Source: an uncultured Elusimicrobium sp. (lineage in GTDB: Bacteria; Elusimicrobiota; Endomicrobiia; Endomicrobiales; Endomicrobiaceae). From it: 18,706 nucleotides of DNA. This document shows, in pieces, positions 16,576-18,706 of the stretch. Under the pieces are notes generated by a model that was not told the origin of the DNA, did not search any database, and saw only the letters and a list, made by a program, of their open reading frames with translations. The DNA is taken from NCBI GenBank assembly GCA_902761395.1, contig CACWKJ010000008.1, positions 1 through 18,706 of the forward strand, written 5' to 3'. The first letter of the stretch is position 1, and every line of letters begins with the position of its first letter. The position numbers and the translations under genes are program-made.

Positions 16576-16604
16576 AAGATACAAATTTTACATTATTTAT
16601 TCAA
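16576..16604 (-). promoter_or_regulatory. Candidate tcdA promoter, possibly leaderless
   Basis: Minus strand TTGAAT (16604-16599), 17-base spacer, TATCTT (16581-16576, four of six), then six bases to the tcdA ATG. This would start the mRNA at or next to the start codon, in line with the lack of a ribosome-binding site. The region is AT-rich, so the match may be chance. Confidence 0.35.
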
Positions 16605-16613
16605 TAATATATA

Positions 16614-16641
16614 TTGAAAAATTTTCCAAATTTTATATAAT
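16614..16641 (+). promoter_or_regulatory. Promoter of the PilZ gene and folD
   Basis: TTGAAA (16614-16619), 16-base spacer, perfect TATAAT (16636-16641). Expected start near 16648, giving a leader of about 32 bases of almost pure A/T. It lies back to back with the tcdA candidate promoter. Confidence 0.7.
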
Positions 16642-16679
16642 AAAAATAATCTGAATTTTTTTGTTTATTTTAACAAAAA

Positions 16680-17006
16680 ATGGATATAGAAAAAAGAAAA
16701 TTTCCAAGACAATTAGTTTCGTTATCTACCAATCTTTTAGAAACTGAAACTGAAAAAGTTTTAGGAGATTGTATCTTAACAGATATTTCAAAAGTAGGTT
16801 TTGCTTTTGAAAGCGAGACGAATTTTCATATCGGACAAAAGTTTAGTTTGGAACTTATAATTCTTAACAGAAAAGTATCGTTGAGCGGTAAAATAGTAAG
16901 AATATGCGAAGGTGTTTTTTACCAGATGTACGGTGTGGAAATTATCGACGGTGACAGCAAAAACTTGGACTTTTTCAGAAGCTATATAGATTATTCATTA
17001 AATTAA
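16680..17006 (+). CDS. Single-domain PilZ protein (probable c-di-GMP binder)
   Basis: 108-aa protein made of one PilZ domain. The two c-di-GMP motifs are intact: RKFPR (RxxxR) at residues 6-10 and DISKVG (DxSxxG) at 35-40. The rest is beta-barrel-like with no added domain or membrane segment, so it is likely a small cytoplasmic c-di-GMP receptor; its target is unknown. The ATG has no Shine-Dalgarno site, only A/T, unlike most genes here. It ends 9 bases before folD, so the two are probably co-transcribed, but no functional link is obvious. Confidence 0.85.
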   Translation: MDIEKRKFPRQLVSLSTNLLETETEKVLGDCILTDISKVGFAFESETNFHIGQKFSLELIILNRKVSLSGKIVRICEGVFYQMYGVEIIDGDSKNLDFFRSYIDYSLN

Positions 17007-17015
17007 GGATATATT

Positions 17016-17891
17016 ATGAAAATAATTAACGGCAAAGAAATATCTCAATCAATAAGACAAGATTTAAAAAATAAAGTGGAAGAATTGTCAAAAAAAGCTT
17101 CAAGAGTTCCGGGCCTTGCAACAATACTTGTAGGAGAAGATCCTGCAAGCAAAGTTTATGTCGGTTCAAAAATAAAGGCATGCGAACAAGCAGGAATAAA
17201 ATCGTTTCATAATCCGTTACCGGCAACGGCAACTCAAGAAGAAATAATCGATTTAATACAAAAATTAAATGCAAATCCGGAAGTTGACGGAATATTGTTA
17301 CAGTTACCGTTACCCAACGGACAAACTCCCGACAAATGCATAAATTCAATTTCTCCCGATAAAGATGTTGACGGATTACATCCTTTTAATGCAGGCATGC
17401 TTACATTAGTAAAATCGTGGAAAGAAATTGTTGATCAAAAGTTGTTGGTTTCCTGTACACCGATGGGCGTGGTTTATTTATTAAAACATTCCAACATAGA
17501 TATTCAAGGTAAAAATGTTGTAGTTTTGGGCAGATCGAATTTGGTGGGAAAACCGGTATCGATGCTTATGCTTGCAAACAATGCAACCGTAACAATGGCA
17601 CATTCAAGAACCCAGAACTTAAAAGAAATTACAAAGAAAGCGGATATTTTAATTGCCGCAATAGGTAAAGCAAAATTTGTTACAAAAGATTTTATTAAAG
17701 ACGGTGCAACAATAATAGATGTAGGTATTAACAGAGCCGCGGATAAAAAACTTTACGGTGATGTTGATTTTGAAGCCGTAAAAGATATGAATGTAAACAT
17801 TACTCCTGTTCCGGGAGGAGTAGGGCCTATGACAATAACGATGTTGTTACACAACACAATATTGGCATTTGAAAGGCATAACAACCTATAA
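17016..17891 (+). CDS. folD: Methylenetetrahydrofolate dehydrogenase / cyclohydrolase FolD
   Basis: 291-aa bifunctional enzyme interconverting 5,10-methylene-, methenyl- and 10-formyl-tetrahydrofolate, with NADP. The active site YVGSK at 48-52 gives Y48 and catalytic K52. Also seen are ILLQLPLP at 93-100, KDVDGLHP at 116-123, dinucleotide-binding GRSNLVGKP at about 167-175 and PVPGGVGPMT at about 268-277. Full length with all key residues. An AAGGAT site formed at the PilZ stop precedes the ATG. No convincing terminator follows, only a short AT hairpin near 17890. Confidence 0.96.
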   Translation: MKIINGKEISQSIRQDLKNKVEELSKKASRVPGLATILVGEDPASKVYVGSKIKACEQAGIKSFHNPLPATATQEEIIDLIQKLNANPEVDGILLQLPLPNGQTPDKCINSISPDKDVDGLHPFNAGMLTLVKSWKEIVDQKLLVSCTPMGVVYLLKHSNIDIQGKNVVVLGRSNLVGKPVSMLMLANNATVTMAHSRTQNLKEITKKADILIAAIGKAKFVTKDFIKDGATIIDVGINRAADKKLYGDVDFEAVKDMNVNITPVPGGVGPMTITMLLHNTILAFERHNNL

Positions 17892-17905
17892 TTTTTAATA
17901 AAAAT

Positions 17906-17934
17906 TTGATATATTATTATTTTTAAAGTATAAT
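17906..17934 (+). promoter_or_regulatory. Promoter of rpmH-rnpA-yidD
   Basis: TTGATA (17906-17911), 17-base spacer, perfect TATAAT (17929-17934). Start expected near 17941, giving a leader of about 30 bases before rpmH with an AGAGG ribosome-binding site. Confidence 0.8.
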
Positions 17935-17970
17935 TATTAAATTATTCTGTAAATATTAAAGAGGTTTAAA

Positions 17971-18108
17971 ATGACAAAGAGAACTTTTCAACCAAACAAA
18001 GAAAGAAGAAAAAAGAAAATTGGTTTCAGAGCCAGAATGGCAACAGCAGGCGGAAGAAAGGTATTGAGTGCCAGAAGAAAAAAAGGCAGAGCAACACTTT
18101 CGGCATAA
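17971..18108 (+). CDS. rpmH: Ribosomal protein L34
   Basis: 45-aa basic protein of the large ribosomal subunit. It starts MTKRTFQPNKERRKKK and carries the family core GFRARMATAGGRKVLSARR with a GRATLSA tail. Length is normal for L34. An AGAGG site precedes the ATG. It heads the conserved rpmH-rnpA-yidD cluster, often close to the replication origin, though no dnaA or origin is in this window. Confidence 0.97.
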   Translation: MTKRTFQPNKERRKKKIGFRARMATAGGRKVLSARRKKGRATLSA

Positions 18109-18109
18109 A

Positions 18110-18484
18110 ATGCTTAGCAGCAGTAAAGGATTTTCTTTTTGTTATCTTGAAAGATTACATACTTCTACAGATTTTAACAGAGTTTTAAAAAACGGCAAAA
18201 AACTTAAAACTGTTTTTGTTAATATTTATGTATTAAAGAGAAAAGATAATAACGAAATTAGAAGGTTAGGTCTGATAACATCAAGAAAAGTAGGAAAAGC
18301 CGTAATAAGAAATACGGCAAAAAGAAGATTAAGAGAAATCTTTAGAACAAACAAACATAAGCTGACACCGGGTTTGGATGTTATATTCATCCTGAAACCT
18401 CAAATTACTTCGACAGGGTACAGCAAACTAAAGAAAGATATTTTAGATTGTTTAGAAAGTGCAGGATTTTATAATAATATATAG
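18110..18484 (+). CDS. rnpA: Ribonuclease P protein component
   Basis: 124-aa basic protein cofactor of RNase P, which matures tRNA 5' ends. Diagnostic RNTAKRRLRE at 67-76 preceded by TSRKVGKA; N-terminal RL...DFNRVLKNGKK matches the family. I prefer the ATG at 18110, one base after the rpmH stop, because about 13 residues before the RL segment is usual. It has no Shine-Dalgarno and probably relies on coupling. A GTG at 18068 inside rpmH, with a plausible AAAGG site, would add 14 residues and overlap rpmH out of frame. Confidence 0.93.
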   Translation: MLSSSKGFSFCYLERLHTSTDFNRVLKNGKKLKTVFVNIYVLKRKDNNEIRRLGLITSRKVGKAVIRNTAKRRLREIFRTNKHKLTPGLDVIFILKPQITSTGYSKLKKDILDCLESAGFYNNI

Positions 18485-18490
18485 TTTAGT

Positions 18491-18703
18491 ATGAAACAGA
18501 TTTTACTTTTTCTTATTAGAATATATAGAAAAATTTCATCACTTACCCCTCCAAGATGCAGGTTTTACCCCACTTGTTCAGCTTATGCTTATGAAGCAAT
18601 TGAAAGATTCGGAGTATTTAAAGGATTGTATTTGTCTGTCAAAAGGATTTTAAAATGTCATCCTTTTAATGACGGCGGTTATGATCCCGTTCCGAAAGAA
18701 TAA
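18491..18703 (+). CDS. yidD: Membrane protein insertion efficiency factor YidD
   Basis: 70-aa protein with the YidD signature: CRFYPTCSAYAYEAI, then KRILKCHPF and GGYDPVP near the C-terminus, with three conserved cysteines and an amphipathic N-terminus. It aids YidC-dependent insertion at the inner membrane. It starts 6 bases after rnpA with little ribosome-binding signal. The gene is complete and ends 3 bases before the window edge; yidC would be expected next. Confidence 0.95.
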   Translation: MKQILLFLIRIYRKISSLTPPRCRFYPTCSAYAYEAIERFGVFKGLYLSVKRILKCHPFNDGGYDPVPKE

Positions 18704-18706
18704 AGA

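Noticed and set aside
1..18706. tRNA or rRNA genes, or a new defence system
   Set aside because: No cloverleaf, rRNA core or defence-type protein signature was seen; every long gene belongs to a known housekeeping or biosynthetic family.

Overview
The window is about 18.7 kb of low-GC bacterial chromosome, almost entirely coding, with standard stop codon use (TAA, TAG and TGA all occur) and mostly clear Shine-Dalgarno sites. I cannot name the species. Taxonomic hints conflict: a full-length T-box leader and the plsC-ispH-rpsA neighbourhood are typical of Clostridia-like bacteria, while a separate six-domain S1, TcdA, PilZ and unusual RuvA hairpin motifs would also fit a Gram-negative, possibly Elusimicrobiota-like, lineage. 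That placement is inference with low confidence.

Left and centre (125-15405, minus strand): one very long, tightly packed gene string read right to left. A strong sigma70-type promoter (15377-15405) drives a tryptophan T-box leader (about 15034-15370; UGG specifier, T-box with a UGGC bulge, intrinsic terminator). Then come trpE, trpG, trpD, trpC, a trpF-trpB fused frame and trpA (the whole chorismate-to-tryptophan pathway), then aroF, tyrA and aroA (shikimate entry, tyrosine branch, EPSP synthase), then plsC, ispH, rpsA, ruvA, ruvB and queH. Gaps run from overlaps to 59 bases and I see no clear terminator between genes. A possible internal promoter precedes aroF.

Middle (15406-15846): a gene-poor stretch holding a 163-bp near-palindrome with 18-bp perfect ends (probable MITE or IS-derived element) and a second hairpin, next to tcdA (minus strand, tRNA t6A cyclisation).

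Right (16614-18703, plus strand): a promoter followed by a small PilZ-domain gene and folD; then a second strong promoter and rpmH-rnpA-yidD, the conserved cluster usually found near the chromosomal origin.

The most interesting points are: the complete Trp T-box at the head of a string that runs into housekeeping genes; the trpF-trpB fusion, whose junction keeps a perfect ribosome-binding site and start codon for TrpB and is one A away from an ordinary ATGA overlap; the 163-bp palindromic element just upstream of the trp promoter; and the structured, unexplained sequence at the left edge. I did not find a new defence system or other clearly undescribed machinery.
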